Shown here one piece after another: positions 1-6,037 of a DNA stretch of 6,060 bases. Each line of letters starts with the position of its first letter. Within the stretch, counting starts at the first letter, position 1. The notes beneath the pieces were generated by a model that searched no databases, was not told the DNA's origin, and was given only the letters and a program-made list of their open reading frames with translations. The stretch is from NCBI GenBank assembly GCA_945876405.1, contig CAMCOJ010000137.1, positions 1 through 6,060 on the forward strand. Direction: 5' to 3'. The DNA comes from an uncultured Ruminococcus sp. (GTDB lineage: Bacteria > Bacillota > Clostridia > Oscillospirales > Ruminococcaceae). Made by a program: the position numbers and the translations under genes.

Positions 1-45
1 ACACAAGGAGTATCGTCGGCAGCGTCAGATGTGTATAAGAGACAG
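1..45 (+). other. Untrimmed Illumina Nextera adapter and index at contig end (not genomic)
   Basis: Bases 27-45 are the 19-base Tn5 mosaic end AGATGTGTATAAGAGACAG. Bases 13-26 (TCGTCGGCAGCGTC) are the Nextera read-1 adapter. Bases 5-12 (AAGGAGTA) occupy the i5 index position and match, from memory, the Nextera index S507/N507. Bases 1-4 (ACAC) match the 3' end of the P5 primer. The order primer end, index, adapter, mosaic end is exactly that of a library molecule, so this is sequencing-library DNA left on an assembled contig and not a Tn5-type transposon in the organism. True genomic sequence starts at base 46. Confidence 0.98.
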
Positions 46-1218
46 ATTTATATCTATATACCAATTTAACGTAGTATCCGATACAACATTAAAAATTTCA
101 GCATCAGGATTCTTTAACGCCACTGCCTTGGCTTCTTCCTCGGAATAATCTTTTGATACTGCTACACATATTGGAATCCAGTCATCCTCAAACGATCTGT
201 CTGCAATATCTCTCAGATATTTTCCGTTCTCTTTATTTTGGTTAGGAACCTGACTCAAATCAGACATACCATTCGGTTCCAGCGACTCAAAAATATCCAT
301 CATTATATATTTTTTCATTTCTCCCGCTGTTGCACGTATATGAAATGAATTGCCAAATCTTCCTCTGACAATTGTGTGTTCCTCGTTGAAAATAACTTCT
401 CCTGTTTCTGTTTCCACATGAAATCCTGAATCATAATCTCCGCTTAATATAAATTTATTACCCGGCTTGACATTGAAAAAATATACTAACGGAGTATATT
501 CGCTGTAATTATTGAGAATATCCATATACTTTTTAATATTCTCCCTCTCACTCTGAGCTTCTGTCTCTGCTGCAGATGATACAGAAGGAGGTGTTGTGCT
601 GTATGTAGTTTCTTCCGGAATACTTTCAGTGATACTATGAATTTCTGATTCGGATTTTTCTGTTTTCAAATCCGGATCAGTTTCATCCGGTATTTCAGAT
701 TCAATGTATTTATAATCATAAACCGGGTTTCCGGAGACAGATACTGCAGTGTCAGCAAATTTATTTTCATAAACAGCTGATTCAGTTTCAGAAGAAGAGA
801 AATTTTTGAAGTCATTTGTGATTACTGACGATACTGTATCAGCCGGAACTGCTACCTCGTAAGGTTCTGGTCCGTATCCTCTGTTCATCAGTACAAAACC
901 CCCGGCAGCTGCTGCAAATAATGCTGTACTGGCCGAGACAACTCTGAAAATTTCCTTTCTCCTGTTGGCATATACTACTCGTATACCGTCATCAGCATTG
1001 CTCTCTTCACGGCTGGAGCCGGACGCAGAAAAATATCCGGTTTTACACATAAGATTAAAAAAAGGTTTCCCCTGTCTTTTTAAAATTCTGTCCATGTTTT
1101 TTTCAAAGTTTTCACTGAAAACATAATCTTCCTGAATGTCCACTGTATCCAGAAACTGGTCAAGTTCTCTTTCGTAAGATTTTTTCAGTGCTTCTGCAAG
1201 TCTGGAAGAACTATGCAT
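46..1218 (-). CDS. Single-pass membrane protein, putative anti-sigma factor/sensor partner of the adjacent ECF sigma factor (3' end missing)
   Basis: Visible: a charged N-terminal region of about 90 residues, one hydrophobic segment at about 90-112 (IFRVVSASTALFAAAAGGFV), then a Ser/Thr/Glu-rich, low-complexity linker at about 125-225 and a more structured region at about 232-391. This suggests a cytoplasmic head, a membrane anchor, a wall-spanning stalk and an outer domain. It follows the ECF sigma gene so closely that co-translation is expected, the usual layout of a sigma factor and its membrane-bound anti-sigma factor; that role is inferred. The zinc-type HxxxCxxC anti-sigma motif is absent and I do not recognise the outer domain. 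Start: ATG at 1218 has AGAGAGGA nine bases upstream, whereas ATG at 1227 abuts the same site with no spacer; using 1227 adds three residues. The gene is cut by the contig end: genomic coding stops at 46 after 391 residues, and the apparent last residues LSLIHI plus stop come from adapter. The true C-terminus is unknown. Confidence 0.75.
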
Positions 1219-1219
1219 A

Positions 1220-1756
1220 TTACTCATTCCTCTCTTTTTCTATCAGCTTTGCAAGTGCAGACTTTGCACGGCTGAAGCGTTTTCTTGCTGCAGCTGATGT
1301 GATATTTAATGTAACCCCAATCCCGTTGTAATCCAGTCCGTCAACAACCCTCAGATACAGTATTCTCCTGTCATCCTCTGAAAGTTTTCCTATAAGCGTA
1401 ACCAGAGTGTCCATATCCTGTTTTTCTATAATACTGTCTGAAAACTTGTAATGCTCTTCCTCATTCAGACTTATATTATCCATATGCTTCTTTTCCTTTT
1501 TCAGAAAATTACATGAAGTATTCTGTATAGCAACCACCACATAATAATCAAGCTGATGTTCATCAAGATGTTTTATTCTGCCGAAATTTTCCGCTACCTT
1601 CAGATATGCCTCTGAACATGCTTCTTCTGCTAAATTACGGTTATTCAGTATCCTGAATGCAATTGAATAAGCTTTTTTTCTGGTAGCCATATACAGTTCT
1701 TCAAAAGTCCTCTTATCATCTTCCTCGTCTATTAATGTCAGACATATACCTATCAT
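1220..1756 (-). CDS. ECF-type RNA polymerase sigma factor (sigma-70 family)
   Basis: Protein of 178 residues, the usual size for an ECF sigma factor, which has only sigma regions 2 and 4 and directs RNA polymerase to a small set of stress or envelope genes. Region 2 is visible at about 18-90: FEELYMATRKKAYSIAFRIL, then NLAEEACSEAYLKVAENF, the typical core-binding and -10-recognition helices. Region 4 is at about 115-172: LIGKLSEDDRRILYLRVVDG, then a helix-turn-helix (LDYNGIGVTLNITSAAARKR, FSRAKSALAKLI) that would read the -35 element. The start at 1756 is preceded only by a weak GGG at 1763-1765; the 'LTLIDEEDDK' N-terminus resembles that of other Clostridia ECF proteins, supporting this start. 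The stop lies next to the start of the membrane-protein gene, so the two form an operon. Transcription starts from a consensus sigma-A promoter at 1819-1847; no ECF-type autoregulatory promoter was recognised. The specific ECF group and target genes cannot be told from the window. Confidence 0.92.
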   Translation of the reverse strand: MIGICLTLIDEEDDKRTFEELYMATRKKAYSIAFRILNNRNLAEEACSEAYLKVAENFGRIKHLDEHQLDYYVVVAIQNTSCNFLKKEKKHMDNISLNEEEHYKFSDSIIEKQDMDTLVTLIGKLSEDDRRILYLRVVDGLDYNGIGVTLNITSAAARKRFSRAKSALAKLIEKERNE

Positions 1757-1769
1757 TGTTTACCCAAAA

Positions 1770-1786
1770 ATAACATACCCTGTTAT
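1770..1786 (-). repeat. Small inverted repeat in the sigma-factor leader
   Basis: ATAACA and TGTTAT form a 6-bp inverted repeat around a 5-base centre, lying between the promoter and the sigma-factor start codon. On the minus strand it is followed by TTTTTGGG. It could be a weak leader hairpin or a small operator, but it is short and AT-rich and may be chance. Confidence 0.3.
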
Positions 1787-1818
1787 ATTTCTTATGCTGA
1801 TCATAGTTTGCTGCTTTT

Positions 1819-1847
1819 ATTATATTATAACATCAGGAATATTTCAA
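1819..1847 (-). promoter_or_regulatory. Sigma-A promoter of the ECF sigma factor operon
   Basis: On the minus strand TTGAAA (1842-1847) and TATAAT (1819-1824) are separated by exactly 17 bases. The -10 is a perfect consensus and the -35 matches TTGACA at five of six positions. Transcription would start near 1812, giving a leader of about 55 bases before the sigma-factor ATG at 1756. It lies downstream of the ackA terminator, so the operon is independently transcribed. Confidence 0.8.
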
Positions 1848-1944
1848 TAATGTTTCCATGTCCTCATCTTTCCCTTCATTTACTAAGACAATTTTTTTTC
1901 TCTTTTGTGACATATTTTCTGAAAAAAATTTTTAAAAATTACCG

Positions 1945-1994
1945 TAAACAAAAATGCAGCCCCCCGAAAATCCGGGAAACTGCATTTTTGTTTA
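1945..1994 (-). terminator. Rho-independent terminator of ackA, probably bidirectional
   Basis: A perfect 15-bp inverted repeat pairs 1945-1959 (TAAACAAAAATGCAG) with 1980-1994. Inside it are a 3x3 internal loop, a second 4-bp CCCG/CGGG stem (1963-1966 with 1973-1976) and a 6-base loop. On the minus strand the GC-containing stem is followed by ATTTTTGTTTA, 20 bases past the ackA stop codon. The A-rich left arm gives the same U-run on the plus strand, so it could also stop antisense transcription. Confidence 0.88.
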
Positions 1995-2014
1995 TTTGTC
2001 TGTGAATCAGTGCA

Positions 2015-3214
2015 TTATTCAGCATTAACAAGTTCAAGTGTATCTCTTGCGATGAGAAGTTCTTCATTTGTAGGAACAACCCATACCTGAACCTTTGAGT
2101 TTTCTGTTGAAATCTTCTTAAGTTCGCCTCTTGACTTGTTGAGTTCCTTATCAATTTCGATACCGAAGAAACTCATGTCCTCGCATGCGCCCTCACGTAC
2201 TTCAGGAGCATTTTCACCGATACCGCCTGTGAAGATTACTGCATCAAGACCATTCATCGCAGCTGCAAATGAACCGATGTACTTCTTAATCTGGTATGTG
2301 AGCATTTCTGCTGTAATCTGTGCTCTTTCATTTCCTTCGAGAACTGCAGCCTGAATGTCTCTGTTGTCGCTTGAAACGCCTGAGAGACCAAGGAATCCTG
2401 ACTTCTTGTTGAGGTAGTCGCTCATCTCTGAAGCTGAAAGACCGAGCTTGTTCTGGAGATATGTAACTGCAGAAGCATCAATTGAACCGCATCTTGTACC
2501 CATGATAAGACCGTCGAGCGGTGTGAATCCCATTGTTGTGTCCACTGATCTGCCGCCGTCAACAGCTGTGATTGAAGAACCGTTTCCGAGGTGACAGGAA
2601 ACAATCTTGAGGTCTTCAGGCTTCTTGCCAAGTGTTTCAGCAAGCTTAGCTGTAACGAAACGGTGTGATGTGCCGTGGAAACCATACTTACGAACGTGGA
2701 AATCCTTGTAGCATTCGTAAGGAACACCGTACATATATGCCTTTCTCGGCATTGTCTGATGGAAACCTGTATCAAATACAACTACCTGCTTAACGTCTGC
2801 AGGAACTACCTTCCTGCATGCTCTGAGGGCAAGTGCATGAGGGTGGTTGTGAACAGGTGCAAGTTCTGAGAGAGCATCAATCTGGTCGATAACTTCGTCT
2901 GTTGCGATACATGTCTTTGAGAAAATCTCTGCACCCTGCACAATTCTGTGACCTACAGCTGAGATCTCGTCCATTGACTTAATAACTGAAGCATCACCTG
3001 TTGTAAGTACTTCCACAAGCTTTTCAAAAGCTTCTGTATGTGTAGGGAAACTGCAGTCTGTATCAACTTTTCTTCCGTCAAATGTTTTATGTGAAATATG
3101 ACCGTCGATTCCGATTCTGTCACAGTTACCCTTTGCGATAACTGATTCGTCAGTCATATCAATCAACTGATACTTAAGTGATGAACTTCCCGCATTGATT
3201 ACTAATATTTTCAT
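2015..3214 (-). CDS. ackA: Acetate kinase
   Basis: Cytoplasmic enzyme that reversibly transfers phosphate between ATP/acetate and ADP/acetyl phosphate; in fermenters it makes ATP as acetate is excreted. The 399-residue length is typical. The protein starts MKILVINAGSSSLKYQL, with the acetokinase signature and Asn7. Family catalytic positions are in register: Arg90 (GHRIVQG), Asp148 (VFDTGFH), His180 (YGFHGTSH), Arg241 (GTRCGSID) and Glu384 (PTNEEL), with the FTGGIGEN nucleotide-binding motif at 328-335. The start at 3214 has AAAGGAA eight bases upstream. It has its own promoter and terminator and so is probably monocistronic. Its usual partner, phosphotransacetylase (pta), is not in the window. 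Small differences from the commonest family motifs are HRIVQG for HRVVHG and VHNHPHA for LHNPPN/LHNPAN; neither removes a core catalytic residue as aligned by eye. Confidence 0.98.
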   Translation of the reverse strand: MKILVINAGSSSLKYQLIDMTDESVIAKGNCDRIGIDGHISHKTFDGRKVDTDCSFPTHTEAFEKLVEVLTTGDASVIKSMDEISAVGHRIVQGAEIFSKTCIATDEVIDQIDALSELAPVHNHPHALALRACRKVVPADVKQVVVFDTGFHQTMPRKAYMYGVPYECYKDFHVRKYGFHGTSHRFVTAKLAETLGKKPEDLKIVSCHLGNGSSITAVDGGRSVDTTMGFTPLDGLIMGTRCGSIDASAVTYLQNKLGLSASEMSDYLNKKSGFLGLSGVSSDNRDIQAAVLEGNERAQITAEMLTYQIKKYIGSFAAAMNGLDAVIFTGGIGENAPEVREGACEDMSFFGIEIDKELNKSRGELKKISTENSKVQVWVVPTNEELLIARDTLELVNAE

Positions 3215-3222
3215 TTGATTCG

Positions 3223-3229
3223 TTCCTTT
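3223..3229 (-). promoter_or_regulatory. Ribosome binding site of ackA
   Basis: AAAGGAA on the minus strand lies eight bases before the ATG at 3214, a good position for ribosome binding. It fixes the start at the MKILVINAGSSS reading expected for the family. Confidence 0.75.
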
Positions 3230-3276
3230 CAGATTAAAAATTATCTTTTGAAATTATAGTTAAAATCCAATTCTTA

Positions 3277-3305
3277 ATTATATACCTTGCCATGCTAAAT
3301 TTCAA
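3277..3305 (-). promoter_or_regulatory. Sigma-A promoter of ackA
   Basis: On the minus strand TTGAAA (3300-3305) and TATAAT (3277-3282) are 17 bases apart, the same elements and spacing as the sigma-factor operon promoter. Transcription would start near 3270, leaving a leader of about 55 bases before the ackA ATG. A second TATAAT lies closer to the gene at about 3253-3258 but has no convincing -35 at the right distance. Confidence 0.8.
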
Positions 3306-3425
3306 GTCCTTTTTTGTAAAATCTGCTTTTTCACCAAAAAAAATCACGTTTTCTTCTATGAGAAACCGTATTTTTTTTCATGTCTGAAACAATAAACATC
3401 AGGATTTTTTAATATACAGAATATA

Positions 3426-3454
3426 TTTACATATAAACAGTTTTATGATATAAT
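3426..3454 (+). promoter_or_regulatory. Sigma-A promoter (extended -10) of the tmcAL operon
   Basis: TTTACA (3426-3431), a 17-base spacer and TATAAT (3449-3454), with TG one base upstream of the -10 (TGATATAAT), which is the extended -10 form. Transcription would start near 3461, giving a short leader of about 30 bases. A second TATAAT at 3466-3471 has no clear -35. This promoter is divergent from that of ackA, with about 120 bases between the two -35 elements. Confidence 0.75.
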
Positions 3455-3476
3455 TTTATTACAAGTATAATTTTAC

Positions 3477-3483
3477 AGGAGAG
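3477..3483 (+). promoter_or_regulatory. Ribosome binding site of tmcAL
   Basis: AGGAGAG lies seven bases before the ATG at 3491, a strong and well-spaced site that fixes the start of tmcAL. Confidence 0.8.
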
Positions 3484-3490
3484 TGATCTG

Positions 3491-4714
3491 ATGAAAGTTT
3501 CAGGTATCGTATGTGAATACAATCCTTTCCATAACGGACATAATTATCATATTAAAAAAACAAGAGAAAACGGTGCTACACATATAGTAGCGGTTATGAG
3601 CGGCAATTTTGTCCAGAGAGGCGACGTTGCTGTTATCAGCAAGTTTGAAAGAGCAAAGGCTGCAGTGCAGAACGGTGTCGACCTTGTTCTTGAACTTCCT
3701 GTTCCCTACGCCCTTTCAAGTGCAGAGGGGTTTGCCGGGGCAGCACTCTATATTCTCAACTCCATCGGCTGTGTTGACGAGCTTTCCTTCGGAAGCGAAT
3801 GCGGCAATATTGACACACTGGTTGATGCAGCAAAGGCAAGTATGGCGTGCTCGGAATCACCGCAGCTGAGAAAACTTCTGGACAGCGGTTACTCCTATCC
3901 TTCAGCGGTACACGAACTTGCTGAACAGCAGTACGGAAAGGCACTGGGAGATCTTTTCGGCTCTGCAAACAATATTCTTGCTATCGAGTATATCAAAGCC
4001 ATCTCCAACCTTAATTCCAGGATAAAACCTTTTACAGTAAAGCGGAAAAATGCAGGACATGACCATACAGATGTTGTGGAAAACTTTGCAAGTGCTTCTT
4101 TTATAAGACAGAACGTAAAGGATATCACCTACTCAGATCTTATGCCAAAGTCAATGTTCCAGACGCTTTCCGCAGCTGTTGCAAACGGAGAAACAGCTTC
4201 GATGGCCAATCTTGAAAAAGCAGTCATGTACAGAATGCGTACAATAACACCTGCTCAGCTCCGCAATGTTCCTGATGTTGGTCAGGGCCTTGAGTACCGC
4301 ATTTACGAGGCACGTTCAGCATCAACAGTACAGGAAATGATGGAACAGATCAAAACCAAGAGATACACCATGTCAAGAATAAGAAGAATATTCCTTAACG
4401 CACTTCTGGGCATAACAAAGGACGATATTAAAACCCCGCCGGCATATGCGCGTATTCTTGCAGTAAACGAAAGAGGCACGGATATTCTTGCCATAGCAAA
4501 GCAAAAGTCCCGTCTCCATATGTCAACATCTCTTGCAAAGCTCAGTGAGATAAATGCCGTTACAGAAAGATTTGCCGAACTTGAATCATTTTCAACCGAT
4601 ATATATAACCTTGCTCTTGACAAACCGGGTGCAGTCGGCACTGACTACAGAGCAAAGATAAATGTCATCCACACTCTAACAAACAGTCTTTCAGACAGCC
4701 TTAACCTCAAATGA
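3491..4714 (+). CDS. tmcAL: tRNA(Met) cytidine acetate ligase (TmcAL, YlbM family)
   Basis: Cytoplasmic tRNA-modifying enzyme. The family uses ATP to activate acetate as acetyl-adenylate and forms N4-acetylcytidine at wobble position C34 of elongator tRNA-Met, which helps AUG be read correctly. The 407-residue length fits. The N-terminus has the nucleotidyltransferase fold signature GIVCEYNPFHNGH, with the HxGH ATP-binding motif at His14-His17, followed by MSGNFVQRGD (36-45) and FGSE (100-103). Further family landmarks are the SANNILAIEYIKAI stretch (158-171), VKRKNAGHD (183-191) and SASFIR (201-206). It is the first gene of a plus-strand operon; its stop overlaps the next start as ATGA. It lies divergent from ackA, whose product or substrate, acetate, is the substrate of this enzyme. 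Nothing appears truncated. Confidence 0.95.
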   Translation: MKVSGIVCEYNPFHNGHNYHIKKTRENGATHIVAVMSGNFVQRGDVAVISKFERAKAAVQNGVDLVLELPVPYALSSAEGFAGAALYILNSIGCVDELSFGSECGNIDTLVDAAKASMACSESPQLRKLLDSGYSYPSAVHELAEQQYGKALGDLFGSANNILAIEYIKAISNLNSRIKPFTVKRKNAGHDHTDVVENFASASFIRQNVKDITYSDLMPKSMFQTLSAAVANGETASMANLEKAVMYRMRTITPAQLRNVPDVGQGLEYRIYEARSASTVQEMMEQIKTKRYTMSRIRRIFLNALLGITKDDIKTPPAYARILAVNERGTDILAIAKQKSRLHMSTSLAKLSEINAVTERFAELESFSTDIYNLALDKPGAVGTDYRAKINVIHTLTNSLSDSLNLK

Positions 4715-5388
4715 TATCGGGAGTAATTTTTGACATGGACGGTACCCTTATCGACTCCGTGCAGTGCTGGCAGAATGCTGACAGGAATTTTCTTACAGAA
4801 AACGGAATAACACCTCCCCCGGATATTACAGAAAAAGTAAAAAAACTAAGTATACCGGAAGCTGCACAGCTTTTCAGGGATCTCGGAGTAAACAAACCGG
4901 CGGACATAATCATAAAACGTATTGAAGAACTTGTTTATGAAGAATACGCTTCTTCAATTCCTCTTAAAGAATATGCGGCAGAGACACTTGATATTCTCGA
5001 TAAAATGAATATTCCCTGCTGCATAGCCACCGCAAACTACCGTTCACTTACCGACCTTATACTTAAAAGATTCGGCATACACAGGAGATTTCGCTTTATA
5101 TTTACCAGTGAAGAAAGCGGGATAAAAAAAGATGATCCGATGTTCTTTGAAACCGTTCGCAGTCTTCTTGGAACACCGGCGGAAGAAACTGCTGTCCTTG
5201 ATGATTCACTGCACTGTATAAAGGCAGCAAAAAAATCAGGTTTTTTCACAGTGGGCGTATATGACAGCTCGTCATCAGACTGGAGCAGAATCACCGAATG
5301 TGCTGATCTTACAATAAAAAATCTTAAAGAATTTACAGAATATCTGAAAGCACAGGATATTCAGAAAGAAGAACAAAATGAATACTGA
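4711..5388 (+). CDS. HAD-superfamily hydrolase (subfamily IA, phosphatase-like)
   Basis: A 225-residue cytoplasmic protein with all four HAD motifs: I, FDMDGT with nucleophile Asp8 and acid/base Asp10; II, Thr107 in CIATAN; III, Lys140 in GIKKDDP; IV, Asp164-Asp165 in VLDDS. Residues about 16-88 form a helical C1 cap as in beta-phosphoglucomutase and phosphoglycolate phosphatase relatives. It should therefore hydrolyse, or possibly isomerise, a small phosphorylated metabolite; the substrate cannot be named from sequence. Its ATG overlaps the tmcAL stop by four bases and no Shine-Dalgarno sequence is visible upstream (CAGCCTTAACCTCAA), so translation probably depends on ribosomes finishing tmcAL. 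It overlaps the following rhomboid-like gene by 11 bases. The acidic, Gln/Glu-rich C-terminal tail (about 213-225) is partly shaped by that overlap. Confidence 0.9.
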   Translation: MISGVIFDMDGTLIDSVQCWQNADRNFLTENGITPPPDITEKVKKLSIPEAAQLFRDLGVNKPADIIIKRIEELVYEEYASSIPLKEYAAETLDILDKMNIPCCIATANYRSLTDLILKRFGIHRRFRFIFTSEESGIKKDDPMFFETVRSLLGTPAEETAVLDDSLHCIKAAKKSGFFTVGVYDSSSSDWSRITECADLTIKNLKEFTEYLKAQDIQKEEQNEY

Positions 5389-6037
5389 AAAATGGCTGAA
5401 CAAACTCGAAAGGAAATTTGGCCGGCATGCAGTTCCGGGAATAATGAACATTCTGATAACGGGAATGGTCATTGTCTATATATGGGACGCCATCATTTCC
5501 CCGGCTTCCGGAAAATTTCCTCTGTCACCCCTCATCTCCTTCTCACGTGACCTGATACTTGAAGGACAGGTATGGCGAATAGTTTCATTCATATTTGAAC
5601 CTATAGCGACCACACCGTTTTTCCTGATATTTACCTTCTATTTTTACTGGCTTATAGGGCAGGTTATGGAAAACCAGTGGGGTGTATTCCGGTTCAATAT
5701 ATTCATGCTTTCCGGATTTATCGGCTCTGTAATCGGCGGATTTATAACAGGAGGCACAAGCAACTCCCTTATAATTCTCTCGATGTTCCTTGCATTTGCC
5801 GTTATAGCACCTGATTTCCAGATTATGCTTTTCTTTATTATTCCGGTAAAAATAAAATATATAGCCTATCTCGATGCAGCATTTCTGCTGGTAAGTTTAA
5901 TTTTTTCAGACTTTGTCGGAAAAATAGCCATACTTATATCACTTATAAATCTTATGATTTTCTTCGGAGAAGACTTTATTAATCTTCTTAAAATGAGAAT
6001 ACACCACTGGAAATACAAAATCAAAAACAGAAAATAA
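5378..6037 (+). CDS. Rhomboid-fold integral membrane protein, predicted proteolytically inactive
   Basis: A 219-residue hydrophobic protein with about six membrane segments (about 20-40, 68-94, 103-124, 127-144, 147-176 and 182-197). Rhomboid features are GQVWRIVSFIFEP (63-75), matching the 'G..WR..t..F' stretch, and YWLIGQVMENQWGVFRFN (90-107), matching the loop after helix 2 with its conserved 'lE..wG..rf' pattern. Active rhomboids need a GxSG serine in helix 4 and a histidine in helix 6. Here the nearest candidate reads GTSN (126-129), and the only histidines (17, 209, 210) lie outside the membrane, so a Ser-His dyad cannot form. The later LSMFLAFAVIAPDFQIMLFFIIPVKIKYIA stretch resembles a group of Firmicutes rhomboid-like proteins. 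The role is unknown; membrane-protein binding or quality control are options from the pseudorhomboid family at large. It is the last gene of the operon and its start overlaps the HAD gene by 11 bases, with a weak AGAAAGAAG upstream. Confidence 0.85.
   Translation: MNTEKWLNKLERKFGRHAVPGIMNILITGMVIVYIWDAIISPASGKFPLSPLISFSRDLILEGQVWRIVSFIFEPIATTPFFLIFTFYFYWLIGQVMENQWGVFRFNIFMLSGFIGSVIGGFITGGTSNSLIILSMFLAFAVIAPDFQIMLFFIIPVKIKYIAYLDAAFLLVSLIFSDFVGKIAILISLINLMIFFGEDFINLLKMRIHHWKYKIKNRK

Noticed and set aside
1..45. A Tn5-type transposon end in the genome
   Set aside because: The mosaic end is attached to the Nextera read-1 adapter, an index and the P5 tail, with no transposase or second end; it is library DNA.
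46..1218. Zinc-type anti-sigma domain or SPOR-like repeat in the membrane protein
   Set aside because: No HxxxCxxC motif is present, and the resemblance of the last 40 residues to SPOR domains is too vague to support by eye.
1927..1940. 14-base palindrome AATTTTTAAAAATT
   Set aside because: Made only of A/T runs in an AT-rich spacer; it is expected by composition and lies beyond the terminator, so no operator role is claimed.
1808..2005. Plus-strand reading frame of 65 codons
   Set aside because: It runs across the sigma promoter and the ackA terminator, has a low-complexity hydrophobic translation and no ribosome site; not a gene.
2422..2781. Minus-strand 119-codon reading frame inside ackA
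   Set aside because: It lies in another frame of a well-supported acetate kinase gene and its translation resembles no protein family; it is a shadow.
3395..3404. AACATCAGGA shared with 1829-1838 in another intergenic region
   Set aside because: A single 10-base match between two AT-rich spacers, differently placed relative to the promoters; not enough to call a regulator site.
3215..3490. Possible riboswitch or small RNA in the divergent spacer
   Set aside because: After placing the two promoters, the leaders are only about 55 and 30 bases and show no strong hairpins or conserved riboswitch core.
4303..4641. Antisense 112-codon reading frame inside tmcAL
   Set aside because: It is fully inside tmcAL on the opposite strand, with no ribosome site or promoter noted; a composition shadow.
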